Of a stretch of DNA of 42,134 nt, positions 16,466 to 24,232 are shown piece after piece; within the stretch, counting starts at the first letter, position 1, and each line of letters starts with the position of its first letter. Position numbers and translations under genes: made by a program. Origin of the DNA: Patescibacteria group bacterium. GTDB lineage: Bacteria; Patescibacteriota; Gracilibacteria; UM-FILTER-43-11. The stretch covers positions 1-42,134 of the forward strand of contig JAHJBZ010000075.1 in NCBI GenBank assembly GCA_018813295.1, in the 5' to 3' direction. Below the pieces are notes generated by a model. That model had not been told where the DNA came from. It saw nothing but the letters and a program-made list of their open reading frames with translations, and made no database searches.

Positions 16466-18103
16466 TTAATAAACAGATTTCAAATAACACGCTTCACAGT
16501 ATACCGTCTCCGGCCTATCCGGTGAATAAGTAGTTTTGATGTCGGACTGGCATTTAGCGCATTTGCGGTCAAAAAGATGCCGAGGATTACGTAATGTCAT
16601 TCGATCCTCCTGACGTTGATCAAAACAATTTCGAGGTATAGGTAAATTATAAGCACGATAAAACTTAAGTTCCTGAGGAATGATTTTGTAGTGCTTACCA
16701 GATTTTTCACAAATCAAAACTTGATCAGAAATATCATCGGAAACATCTTTAATATCATCCGGTATTTGATAATCAGATCCCTTTTTCTGACTAATTTCAT
16801 CCTTTTCTTTCCATCTCCACCCATTAGACTCAATTTCTTCCTTAGATAAAGGTATATATTCCTGTGCCATTGTTTCGTTGTAGGCAAAAGAAGTTAAATC
16901 CGGTGGAAAAAACTCACCCCATTCACCAGTCTGTTTCATATACCCAATAATGCGATTCTTTAAATCTTCATATTCCTCTTTTGAATACTGTTTATTCAAA
17001 ATACAATATTTTTTACCCTTTAACCCTGCACACGCAAAACAATCTTTGCAGGAGTAGCAGTTGTCTGCATAGTAAATATTTGCTGAATCGTGAACGTTAT
17101 GACAACTCATTAATTTATAACCAGATACAGCAACAACATTAATTGACCATTCTGTTTTAGATGGAGAATAATTGGCATCATAACAATTTAAAAAGCTCTC
17201 TGCAGTTGCTAAATATCGACTGTCCTCACAATTTTTTGCATCATAGGAATCAAAAACATTTTTACAATTATAAAGGTAGTCTCCCGTTACATTTTCACAA
17301 TTAAAACCATGGAAATGTTTTACTATTTCTTTCCCAACTAATTCTTTAACACGACTTTGAGCAATTTCGATTAACTTAATATTCCCCTGATTGAATTCAG
17401 ACATCTTTTTTTCATAATCCTCTTTTGAATAAGGCTTATTAAAAATACAGTGCTCCTTGTTTTTTAAACCAACACAGCCAAAACAATTCCTACAATTATT
17501 ACAATTAACTAAAAAACGGGAATCAGAACAGTTGTCGCAACCAGTACAAAAAGAGAGACCATTGCACTGAACACAATCAGTACACTCATAACAAAATTCA
17601 GATCGATAGGTATAAAGACAATCGAAACAATTTTTAGACTGCCAAACAATATGTCCATAATAACAATCTTCATTATCCACATTTCCAAATACCATATAAC
17701 AATTCCTACTACCGAATGAAAAATTACAATAATCCGTATTCTCACACTGAGTGTTTGAAATGTTCATACGCGGAGCAGAATTAAACAATTCTTTAAGTTG
17801 CTCAAAAAATGGACGTGAGAAATCAAAGTCCCGACCACATGCAAGATCATCCCATTCATCACCCCACCAAGCATGCATATCATAAACGGGAAACTTTGCA
17901 TCCTCGTCGTACATGGAAATAATGGACTTGCCTGTTAAATCGCATTTTCGATGATATAAGTTGAAAAAATTCCTATACATCAAACGCTGCTGCATTCTGC
18001 ACACAGGACACAATTCTGGTTCAGGAATATCGATCTTTTCATAAAACTTCAGATCTTGTGGGGTAACTTCAAAACTTATGTTGCATTGCTTGCAGTTTTT
18101 CAT
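16466..18103 (-). CDS. CR7: cysteine-rich double-zinc-ribbon solenoid protein
   Basis: 545 residues, M-K-N-C-K-Q-C, with the best Shine-Dalgarno sequence in the array (AGGAGG, 8 nt before the ATG). N-terminal site 1 is intact (C-P-V-C-R). In the second site only the first cysteine survives (K-C-D-L-T-G-K, V-Y-D-M-H-A-W). The C-terminal first site is degenerate (C-E-K-S-G-K, C-F-D-Q-R-Q), the last intact (C-A-K-C, Y-C-E-A-C-Y). The start lies only 32 bp from the divergent ORF6N-2 ATG, leaving no room for a normal promoter between them; transcription must come from CR8 across ORF6N-2 antisense or from a promoter inside ORF6N-2. Function unknown. Confidence 0.75.
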   Translation of the reverse strand: MKNCKQCNISFEVTPQDLKFYEKIDIPEPELCPVCRMQQRLMYRNFFNLYHRKCDLTGKSIISMYDEDAKFPVYDMHAWWGDEWDDLACGRDFDFSRPFFEQLKELFNSAPRMNISNTQCENTDYCNFSFGSRNCYMVFGNVDNEDCYYGHIVWQSKNCFDCLYTYRSEFCYECTDCVQCNGLSFCTGCDNCSDSRFLVNCNNCRNCFGCVGLKNKEHCIFNKPYSKEDYEKKMSEFNQGNIKLIEIAQSRVKELVGKEIVKHFHGFNCENVTGDYLYNCKNVFDSYDAKNCEDSRYLATAESFLNCYDANYSPSKTEWSINVVAVSGYKLMSCHNVHDSANIYYADNCYSCKDCFACAGLKGKKYCILNKQYSKEEYEDLKNRIIGYMKQTGEWGEFFPPDLTSFAYNETMAQEYIPLSKEEIESNGWRWKEKDEISQKKGSDYQIPDDIKDVSDDISDQVLICEKSGKHYKIIPQELKFYRAYNLPIPRNCFDQRQEDRMTLRNPRHLFDRKCAKCQSDIKTTYSPDRPETVYCEACYLKSVY

Positions 18104-18109
18104 TATTAT
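18081..18109 (+). promoter_or_regulatory. Possible ORF6N-2 promoter inside the CR7 start codons
   Basis: TTGCAT (18081-18086), 17 nt and TATTAT (18104-18109), 26 bp before the ORF6N-2 ATG. The -35 box is made by codons for the conserved C-K-Q-C-N peptide of CR7 read on the opposite strand. It may be coincidental. Confidence 0.35.
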
Positions 18110-18111
18110 CG

Positions 18112-18117
18112 CCTCCT
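18112..18117 (-). promoter_or_regulatory. Strong Shine-Dalgarno site of CR7
   Basis: AGGAGG on the minus strand, 8 nt from the CR7 ATG. Unusual here because the other CR genes have only weak sites; it suggests CR7 initiates independently rather than by coupling. Confidence 0.7.
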
Positions 18118-18135
18118 AGTATTAAATTGAATTTT

Positions 18136-18708
18136 ATGAATAAAAAAGAATCTAAGGCTATTATACCAGTAGAAAGCATCGAAAGAACAATTTATGTCAT
18201 TCGTGATCATAAAGTTATACTTGATCAGGACTTGGCTATTCTTTATGGGGTTCCAACCAAACGATTAAATGAGCAAGTTCGCAGAAACATCAACCGTTTT
18301 CCTGAAGATTTTTCATTCCAGCTAACAAAAGGAGAATGGGATTTTTTGAGGTGCCAAATTGGCACCTCAAACGAAAATATTTTGAAGTCGCAAATTGCGA
18401 CTTCAAGTTGGGGTGGTCGTCGCAAACTACCATTTGTTTTTACAGAACACGGAGCTCTAATGGCAGCTAATATTCTAAGGAGCAAACGCGCAATCAGTGT
18501 AAGCATCGAAATAGTACGTGCATTTATTAGACTACGCCAAGCACTCGCATCACATGAAGTACTTACAAAAGAATTGCAAGAAATAAAAGAATTTGTATTA
18601 AAGAATTCCAATAAAAACAATCGTGAATTTCAGCATATTTGGAAAGCAATTGAAAAATTAACTGACAAACCAAAAGAACAACAAAAAATTGGTTTTAATT
18701 TAGGCTAA
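18136..18708 (+). CDS. ORF6N-2: ORF6N-domain DNA-binding-type protein
   Basis: 190 residues from the ATG at 18136 (a TTG at 18127 is less likely). It is a paralogue of ORF6N-1 along its whole length: I-E-R-T-I-Y-V-I-R-D-H-K-V-I-L-D, R-N-I-N-R-F-P-E-D-F-S-F-Q-L, G-G-R-R-K-L-P-F-V-F-T-E-H-G-A-L-M, and a tail with N-K-N-N-R-E-F-Q-H-I-W-K-A-I-E-K-L. The central tandem peptide (L-R-C-Q-I-G-T-S-N-E-N and L-K-S-Q-I-A-T-S-S) is encoded by two perfect palindromes, and a third near-copy lies just past the stop (18715-18741). It is wedged between the CR8 stop and CR7 start, opposite to both. Probably DNA binding. Confidence 0.75.
   Translation: MNKKESKAIIPVESIERTIYVIRDHKVILDQDLAILYGVPTKRLNEQVRRNINRFPEDFSFQLTKGEWDFLRCQIGTSNENILKSQIATSSWGGRRKLPFVFTEHGALMAANILRSKRAISVSIEIVRAFIRLRQALASHEVLTKELQEIKEFVLKNSNKNNREFQHIWKAIEKLTDKPKEQQKIGFNLG
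18345..18371. repeat. Palindrome 1 inside the ORF6N-2 reading frame
   Basis: 13-nt perfect arms TTTGAGGTGCCAA (18345-18357) and TTGGCACCTCAAA (18359-18371) around A. It differs from the ORF6N-1 counterpart by GG for AA in the left arm and CC for TT in the right, so pairing is preserved. Confidence 0.9.
18382..18406. repeat. Palindrome 2 inside the ORF6N-2 reading frame
   Basis: 12-nt perfect arms TTGAAGTCGCAA (18382-18393) and TTGCGACTTCAA (18395-18406) around A, encoding L-K-S-Q-I-A-T-S. The arms differ from the ORF6N-1 second palindrome at several sites on both sides. Confidence 0.9.
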
Positions 18709-18714
18709 TATCAA

Positions 18715-18741
18715 CTTGAAGTGCCAAATTGGAACTTCAAG
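18715..18741. repeat. Third ORF6N-type palindrome, between the convergent stops
   Basis: Arms CTTGAAGTGCCAA (18715-18727) and TTGGAACTTCAAG (18729-18741), one mismatch, around A. It repeats the coding-region motif outside the frame, 6 bp after the ORF6N-2 stop and touching the CR8 stop (18743). No T tract, so not an ordinary terminator. Confidence 0.8.
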
Positions 18742-18742
18742 A

Positions 18743-20395
18743 TCAGTACACTTCCTTCAAATAACACTGCTCACAATAAACTTCCTCAGGACAATCGGGC
18801 GGATAAGTGCTTTTTATCTCTTTTTTACATTTATTGCACTGCCTGCTAAACAAGTTTAAAGGATTTCGTAATTCAAAACGAATTCTATGACGACAAGTGG
18901 GACAATGATGTGGAATTGGTAAATTTATTTCACGATAAAATTTCAATTCCTGCGCAATAACTTTGTAATTCTTACCACAATCCACGCATGCCAAAATTTC
19001 TTTAGTAATATCATCTCCAATATCTTTAATATTATCCGGAATCTCACTAATGGTAGCAACTTGATAGTCTTTTGCATCTTCTTCACGCCAACCATAACCT
19101 AATTCCAAAGCCTGCTCTTTTGTTAATGGGAAGAAATCCATAGCAGCACTTTCATTGTAGGCAAATAGAAAAAGTGAAAATGGAAAGAACCTACCCCATT
19201 CCCCCGATCCGCCTGGAGCGGACATATGTTCTATGATTTTTCCTTTCAAATCTTCATATTCCTCCTTTGAATATTGTTTATTTAAAATGCAATATTTTTT
19301 ATGCTGTAAACCAATACACCCAAAGCAATCGTTACACGCATTACAACTATCACAATATCGCAAAGTGCCTGAATACCAAGTGTAAGTACAAAAAGCTATA
19401 TCTTTTGAGCCTCTGGTTACAGCGCTTTGGTAAACCCCTTCGCACCCCTGCCACCCGGCAGAGTAGGAATTCTGAATTATTTTTGATTTAGCCATTGATA
19501 CGGAATTCACACCCTCTTCACTATCAAAACTTTCAAAACAATTGTCACAATTCCTACAATTATAAAGGTGATCTCCGGTAACATTTTCACAATTTAAATT
19601 ATGAACAAAGCGATGAACAGCTTTTTTTCGTATCTCCAGATAATGCTGATAAGCTTTTTGCCAAGTAGCCCATGAGCCATCTAGGGTTTTATTTTTAATA
19701 TCTTCAAACTCTTCTTGCCTGCAAGGTTTATTAAACAATTGATAACTCTGATCGGTTAAATTCGTGCAAAACAAACAATGATCACAGCCCTTGAGCTGAA
19801 AAGAAAAATGACATTCATTACAATTATTAGACTCCTCAAGCATCACACATCCGTATCCCTTATTTACACTAATGCAGTTATAGCAGAGTGTACTTTCATT
19901 GGTATACATAGAATCAACAACATCCTTGTCGAACGTCATCCAATAAGAGTAATGCATATCCTCGCACTGATGAACAAGGGAGTTTAAATAGCAATTTCGC
20001 GATTCGCGAATATGACTGTTATAGTCACAGTTCTCACAATTAAAAACCGTAGTCCCCTCTCTGGGAACTGCTTTTTGGAGTTCAGCGAATTGCTCAAAAA
20101 ATGGGCGGTTAAAATCATAATCCTTGCCATAATCAAGTGCATCCCAATCACTCCCCCACCACACTTCATTTTTGTAAACGGTAAAAGGGCTATTGGGAGG
20201 ATATGCACTGATTATTTCATCACCACTAGAATCGCACTTTCTTCGATAAAGCTTCCACTCATTCCGTGTAGCCATTATATTGCGTAAACGACATTGGCGA
20301 CATGTATCGGATACGGGCACGCCAAGCTGGTCGCAATAAGCTTTTTCTTTATCTGCAATTTCAAACGATGATTGGCACTGTTTACAGTTTTGCAT
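18743..20395 (-). CDS. CR8: cysteine-rich double-zinc-ribbon solenoid protein
   Basis: 550 residues, M-Q-N-C-K-Q-C, ending with TGA rather than TAA. N-terminal site 1 is intact but atypical (S-D-T-C-R-Q-C-R). The second site is reduced to one cysteine (K-C-D-S-S-G-D, V-Y-K-N-E-V-W). Unlike most copies, the C-terminal first site is complete (C-V-D-C-G-K, C-P-T-C-R-H), as is the last (C-N-K-C, Y-C-E-Q-C-Y). A short G-G-S-G insertion precedes the conserved E-W-G-R-F-F-P. It ends against a palindrome shared with ORF6N-2 and follows CR9 across structured spacer E. Function unknown; metal binding inferred. Confidence 0.75.
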   Translation of the reverse strand: MQNCKQCQSSFEIADKEKAYCDQLGVPVSDTCRQCRLRNIMATRNEWKLYRRKCDSSGDEIISAYPPNSPFTVYKNEVWWGSDWDALDYGKDYDFNRPFFEQFAELQKAVPREGTTVFNCENCDYNSHIRESRNCYLNSLVHQCEDMHYSYWMTFDKDVVDSMYTNESTLCYNCISVNKGYGCVMLEESNNCNECHFSFQLKGCDHCLFCTNLTDQSYQLFNKPCRQEEFEDIKNKTLDGSWATWQKAYQHYLEIRKKAVHRFVHNLNCENVTGDHLYNCRNCDNCFESFDSEEGVNSVSMAKSKIIQNSYSAGWQGCEGVYQSAVTRGSKDIAFCTYTWYSGTLRYCDSCNACNDCFGCIGLQHKKYCILNKQYSKEEYEDLKGKIIEHMSAPGGSGEWGRFFPFSLFLFAYNESAAMDFFPLTKEQALELGYGWREEDAKDYQVATISEIPDNIKDIGDDITKEILACVDCGKNYKVIAQELKFYREINLPIPHHCPTCRHRIRFELRNPLNLFSRQCNKCKKEIKSTYPPDCPEEVYCEQCYLKEVY

Positions 20396-20401
20396 GTTTC
20401 T

Positions 20402-20490
20402 ATTGTGGAGCTATGGTGGAACCCGCCTTAGGCGGGGTGGCGCTATTGTAGTTTTATCCACTATTGCGCTACGCGAAGTGGCTCCACAAT
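20402..20490 (-). repeat. Structured spacer E (CR9-CR8), several stems
   Basis: Not homologous in sequence to spacers A-C but built alike: outer arms ATTGTGGAGC (20402-20411) and GCTCCACAAT (20481-20490) pair perfectly, and CCCGCC-TTA-GGCGGG (20422-20436) forms an inner hairpin. A further GTGGCGC can pair with GCGCCAC just beyond the outer arm. The whole gap is 109 bp (20396-20504). Confidence 0.7.
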
Positions 20491-20504
20491 TGCGCCACGA
20501 TTGG

Positions 20505-22157
20505 TTAATAAACTTCCTTCAAATAACACTGTTCGCAATAAATTTTTTCAGGACGATCAGGTGAGTAAGTAGTTTTTATATCTATAGTACATTTGCCACA
20601 CTTCCTATCATAAATATCCCGCCTGTTTCTAATATCCATTCGGGCAATCCTTCTGCACTGAAAACATTGGTGAGGTAGAGGATAACCCTGTTTTTTGTAA
20701 AACTTCAATTCCTGCTCAATGATTTTATAATTCTTTTTACAGCTCTCGCATGCAATCACTTCATTTATAATTGTATCCGGAACATCATTAATATTATCGG
20801 GAATTTCCTTCAAAGTTTCCTGGCCATAAGTGCCAGGCAAATCATCTTGCCACTGCCAACCGTTTTTTAAAACCTCTTCTTTCGTTTTTGGGTACCACAA
20901 TTGTGCAGTAGTTTCGTTATAAGCTGACTGACTATATTTAATAGGTAAAAACTCACCCCACTCTCCATCGGCTTTCATCTTCTCAATAATCTTTTTCTCT
21001 AAATCTTTATATTCGGATTCGGAGTATTGCTTATTTAGTATGCAAAATTTACTTCTCTGAAGTCCAAAACATCCAAAACAATTTTTACTGGTATAGCAAT
21101 CAATGCAATAAGTTAAATCTGACACCTGCCAAAGACACAGATAACAAAAACGAATATTGTAAGCATTTGTTCCGATCATTGCACCTTCATAACAAAGCTC
21201 AGCCTCAACACCATATTGATAGATATCATAACAATACTTAACGCCCAATTGCATCTGGCTACAGTATTTTGAGTGTTCCATATCGCTACAATCAAAACAA
21301 TACATAGCATCATGCGCATTGAATAAATGGTCTCCAAAGCTGTCTTCACAATTGATCATCCGGAGCGCCTTCTTTGGCATTTTTAAAAAGAAATCCGTTG
21401 CCAGTTTTTTTAACTTTTGAGTTCCAGAATAAGTATTTACATTAAATTGCGCCAAAAATTTTTCATAATCCTCCTCGGTATAAGGTTTGTTATTAATGTA
21501 ATAACGTTTATTTTTCAAACCCACACACCCAAAACAATTCTTACAATCAGTGCAGTCTTGTAAAAAGTAACTATCAGCACAATTTGTACAATCCTGAGAC
21601 CAGGCAAGTTTATAACATTTCTTAACGTCGACACATTCATAACATAATTCAGAGTCATGACAGTAATGCACATCAACACAATTCAAAGCCTTCTTTACGC
21701 CATAACCGTAATAGCAATTTTCAGCAAATGTAGCATGAAAAAGCATGTAACAATTTCTTTCCTGACCAGCATGATGAGTATATTCGCTATTTTCATTACT
21801 AATATCGGTTGATACACAGCAATGAGGAACTTTTAACTCCAGTTCATGAAGCTGATCGAATATGGAACGATTCAAATCAAGATCCTGAGCATATGCATTA
21901 GACGTCCATTTATCGCTCCACCAGCAATCAACACAATAAACAGGCCGAGGATCTTTTGAATTAAGTTGCGAAATTACCCTTTTGCCGCAAAGCTGGCACT
22001 TGTTTGGATAAAGCATCATCTCATTACACCACGCCATACGCCTCATCTCACGACAATCCGGACACCAGGTTGGTTCAGGCACATCCATCTTATTATAAAA
22101 CTCCCGATCTTTATCGGTAATCTCGAAACTCTGTGAACATTGTTTACAATTTTTCAT
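20505..22157 (-). CDS. CR9: cysteine-rich protein with all four zinc sites intact
   Basis: 550 residues with about 45 cysteines (roughly 8%). It is the only full-length copy in which all four terminal zinc sites are complete: C-K-Q-C with C-P-D-C-R; C-Q-L-C with Y-C-V-D-C-W; C-E-S-C with C-F-Q-C-R; C-G-K-C with Y-C-E-Q-C-Y. It may therefore be nearest the ancestral form. Central blocks end in C-V-G-L-K-N-K-R-Y and C-F-G-L-Q-R-S-K-F. It diverges in the usual Y-G-R-D-F-D-F-S-R-P-F-F motif, reading Y-A-Q-D-L-D-L-N-R-S-I-F. It is the middle gene of the CR10-CR9-CR8 run. Biochemical role unknown. Confidence 0.78.
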   Translation of the reverse strand: MKNCKQCSQSFEITDKDREFYNKMDVPEPTWCPDCREMRRMAWCNEMMLYPNKCQLCGKRVISQLNSKDPRPVYCVDCWWSDKWTSNAYAQDLDLNRSIFDQLHELELKVPHCCVSTDISNENSEYTHHAGQERNCYMLFHATFAENCYYGYGVKKALNCVDVHYCHDSELCYECVDVKKCYKLAWSQDCTNCADSYFLQDCTDCKNCFGCVGLKNKRYYINNKPYTEEDYEKFLAQFNVNTYSGTQKLKKLATDFFLKMPKKALRMINCEDSFGDHLFNAHDAMYCFDCSDMEHSKYCSQMQLGVKYCYDIYQYGVEAELCYEGAMIGTNAYNIRFCYLCLWQVSDLTYCIDCYTSKNCFGCFGLQRSKFCILNKQYSESEYKDLEKKIIEKMKADGEWGEFLPIKYSQSAYNETTAQLWYPKTKEEVLKNGWQWQDDLPGTYGQETLKEIPDNINDVPDTIINEVIACESCKKNYKIIEQELKFYKKQGYPLPHQCFQCRRIARMDIRNRRDIYDRKCGKCTIDIKTTYSPDRPEKIYCEQCYLKEVY

Positions 22158-22243
22158 AATTCCTAATTGGCAGACTCGTTGTTGGACTTATTGGTGGACT
22201 TATCGATTAGTTCAACTATTAGTCCTACGATTAGTCCATCTAT
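22158..22243 (-). repeat. Degenerate structured spacer D (CR10-CR9)
   Basis: 86 bp. It starts like spacers A-C (CCTAATTGG next to the CR9 ATG) but the rest has drifted into partly paired GGACTTAT / ATTAGTCC blocks, with several direct repeats of the TTAGTCC type. Read as a decayed member of the 83-bp family. Confidence 0.5.
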
Positions 22244-23920
22244 TTAGTAGACCAACTCGAGATAGCACTGCTCACAGTATACCTTCTCAGATCTATCAGG
22301 TGAATATGTAGTTTTAATGTCCGCACTACATTTATCGCATTTCCTATCCCAAAGATTACGAGGATTACGTAACGCCATCCTGTCTAAATGACGCTGGTCA
22401 GGACATCGGCGTGGGATTGGAAGATTAAATTGTTTATAGAAATTAAGTTCCTGAGGAATAATTTTATAATTCTTGCCGGTAACCTCACAAACCAAAATAG
22501 CCTTACAAATATCATCTTGGGTGTCTTCGATACGATCTGGTATTTCGTATACAGGACCTTTGTATGATTTAATCTCAATGTCTTTTTGCCATCTCCAACC
22601 CTTCTTTTTAACCTCTTCTTCGGTCATAGGATAGTGAAGGTTGGCAATAGTTTCGTTGTATGCAAACGGAGAACATTCCATTGGGAAAAATTCACCCCAC
22701 TCTCCTGTCCTCTTCATATGTTCAATGATTTTCGGTACAAGCTCTTCGTACTGTTCTTTTGTATATTGCTTATTTAAAATACAGTACTTTTTCTTACGAA
22801 GAGAAATGCATCCAAAACAATTTTGATCACCAAGCATTAGATCGCAATAATATAAATCGGAATGTGTTTCCCATGAATTCATACAAAAAGCACATTTATT
22901 CAATTGATAAGCAGAGCTAACCATCTCATAACAAAGCTCGCTTTTTCCTCCAAAAAAATCCCAATCATAACAATCTTTCAACCCACCGCCTCCTATGTAA
23001 GAACAATATTTACAATCCTCTAAATCGTTAGAATCAAAACAGTACTCAGAATTTCTAGAGTCTTTTAGATAATTACCCAAACAATTTTCACAATTTAAAT
23101 TTTCCAAAAATTTTCGAGGGAATTTCAAAAACAATTCCTGAGCTTTCTTTTTCGCTGCCTGAAAAACAGCATAAGACGAGAAAATCTCTTTCCTCTTTTG
23201 TTCAAATTCCTCTTTGGATACCTTTTCATTAAAAATGCAGTACTCCGCATTGGTTAAGTTGATACAAAACATGCAGTTTTTACTGCTTTGCATGTTATAG
23301 CAATACGCAAGACCGGATGAATTCTCTACCTTTTGACAGTAAAAACACTCATGGCTTTTGTAGACATCAGTACATTCATAACAGAATTTACAATCATCCA
23401 TGAAATCAAAATCAAAACAGTTAAAATTCCTGAGAGCAGTTCTTCCATAAGCACATTTTTCATTATAGTCCGCTGTATATATGAGGTAAGAATCTTTATT
23501 GCCAAGAGCGATATTTGTGTAAGCACTGTTTTCACTATTAATAACAGAAAGTGACATGCGTGGAACTTTTAACTGAAGCTCTTTGAATTGCTCGAAAAAA
23601 GGACGTGAAAAATCAAAATCCTGACCATAGTCGATTGGATCCCATTTATCACTCCACCATTCCTCCTGATCGTAAACGGTATAAGGAGATTCAGGTGCAA
23701 ACATAGTTACCATTTGTTTACCGGTAAGATCACATTTGCGATGATAAAGACTGCGCTCATTACGAAAGGACATACGACGTTGTGATCTACATGGCGGACA
23801 GAGTGTAGGTTCCGGAATGGGAAACTTCTTTCCGCCTATTTCAGGACTAACTCTTTCATAGAAATCACGATCTTGATCTGTGACTTCAAAGGAATTGTTA
23901 CATTGTTTGCAAGTTTTCAT
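22244..23920 (-). CDS. CR10: cysteine-rich double-zinc-ribbon solenoid protein
   Basis: 558 residues, M-K-T-C-K-Q-C. N-terminal site 1 is intact (C-P-P-C-R); the second keeps only its first cysteine (K-C-D-L-T-G-K, V-Y-D-Q-E-E-W). First-block cysteine spacings from E-K-C-A onward are 12, 9, 3, 3, 9, 3, 12, 9, 3, 9, all on the three-residue grid. The C-terminal first site is degenerate (C-E-V-T-G-K, C-P-D-Q-R-H), the last intact (C-D-K-C, Y-C-E-Q-C-Y). It is the first gene of the CR10-CR9-CR8 run, has its own promoter (23951-23979) and is divergent from TrmB2, mirroring the CR1-TrmB1 pair. Function unknown. Confidence 0.75.
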   Translation of the reverse strand: MKTCKQCNNSFEVTDQDRDFYERVSPEIGGKKFPIPEPTLCPPCRSQRRMSFRNERSLYHRKCDLTGKQMVTMFAPESPYTVYDQEEWWSDKWDPIDYGQDFDFSRPFFEQFKELQLKVPRMSLSVINSENSAYTNIALGNKDSYLIYTADYNEKCAYGRTALRNFNCFDFDFMDDCKFCYECTDVYKSHECFYCQKVENSSGLAYCYNMQSSKNCMFCINLTNAEYCIFNEKVSKEEFEQKRKEIFSSYAVFQAAKKKAQELFLKFPRKFLENLNCENCLGNYLKDSRNSEYCFDSNDLEDCKYCSYIGGGGLKDCYDWDFFGGKSELCYEMVSSAYQLNKCAFCMNSWETHSDLYYCDLMLGDQNCFGCISLRKKKYCILNKQYTKEQYEELVPKIIEHMKRTGEWGEFFPMECSPFAYNETIANLHYPMTEEEVKKKGWRWQKDIEIKSYKGPVYEIPDRIEDTQDDICKAILVCEVTGKNYKIIPQELNFYKQFNLPIPRRCPDQRHLDRMALRNPRNLWDRKCDKCSADIKTTYSPDRSEKVYCEQCYLELVY

Positions 23921-23950
23921 ATATTAGGTAGTTAAGTGATTTCGAGAAAC

Positions 23951-23979
23951 AGAATATCATATATTTTCAATCAAGTCAA
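23951..23979 (-). promoter_or_regulatory. Promoter of the CR10-CR9-CR8 run
   Basis: Minus strand TTGACT (23979-23974), 17-nt spacer, TATTCT (23956-23951). TATATGATA next to the -10 is shared with the CR1 promoter. The -35 box is one arm of the palindrome at 23972-23994. Confidence 0.6.
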
Positions 23980-23994
23980 GAGCATGTTGACTTG
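23972..23994. promoter_or_regulatory. Palindrome joining two back-to-back -35 boxes (operator candidate)
   Basis: CAAGTCAA (23972-23979), a 7-bp spacer, TTGACTTG (23987-23994). Each arm contains the -35 hexamer of one divergent promoter (CR10 to the left, TrmB2 to the right), so one dimer could control both. A TrmB protein is the natural candidate. Confidence 0.55.
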
Positions 23995-24016
23995 TTTCAA
24001 CAATATATGCTATAAT
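23987..24016 (+). promoter_or_regulatory. Promoter of TrmB2
   Basis: TTGACT (23987-23992), 18-nt spacer, perfect TATAAT (24011-24016), followed four bases later by GTAGAAA, as in the TrmB1 promoter. It gives an unusually long leader of roughly 210 nt. Confidence 0.65.
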
Positions 24017-24098
24017 TTAGGTAGAAATTTTATTTTAAATAAACCATTCACTCAATATTTATCTTTTTCTGTTGAACCAACTCAACAACAAATAAACT

Positions 24099-24232
24099 AT
24101 GATAATCGAGCAGCCTTTGCTGGCTCCATGGTTATACCTGGAGTCAGCAAAGCACATTAATACCCATGATAATCGAGCAGCCTTTGCTGGCTCCATGGTT
24201 ATACCTGGAGTCAGCAAAGCACATTAATACCC
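24099..24232 (+). repeat. Two perfect 67-bp tandem copies in the TrmB2 leader
   Basis: Copies at 24099-24165 and 24166-24232 are identical, and a third copy begins at 24233 but keeps only its first 14 bases, which are the start of the TrmB2 gene. Each copy begins with the same ATGATAATCGAGCA as the gene. Each contains a 14-bp hairpin, CTTTGCTGGCTCCA with TGGAGTCAGCAAAG (one G-U pair), at 24115-24152 and 24182-24219. Because 67 is not a multiple of three, the duplicated ATGs open reading frames out of frame with TrmB2 (24099-24227, and 24166-24354, which overlaps the gene start). The rest of the 312-bp gap 23921-24232 holds the divergent promoters. Confidence 0.9.

Noticed and set aside
8828-22243. 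Structured spacers as MITEs or IS ends
   Set aside because: No target-site duplications, no transposase in the window, and the three clear copies all sit at the same place relative to CR genes. A REP-like origin remains possible.
2180-23920. CR proteins as secreted or membrane proteins
   Set aside because: None has a signal peptide, lipobox or hydrophobic segment.
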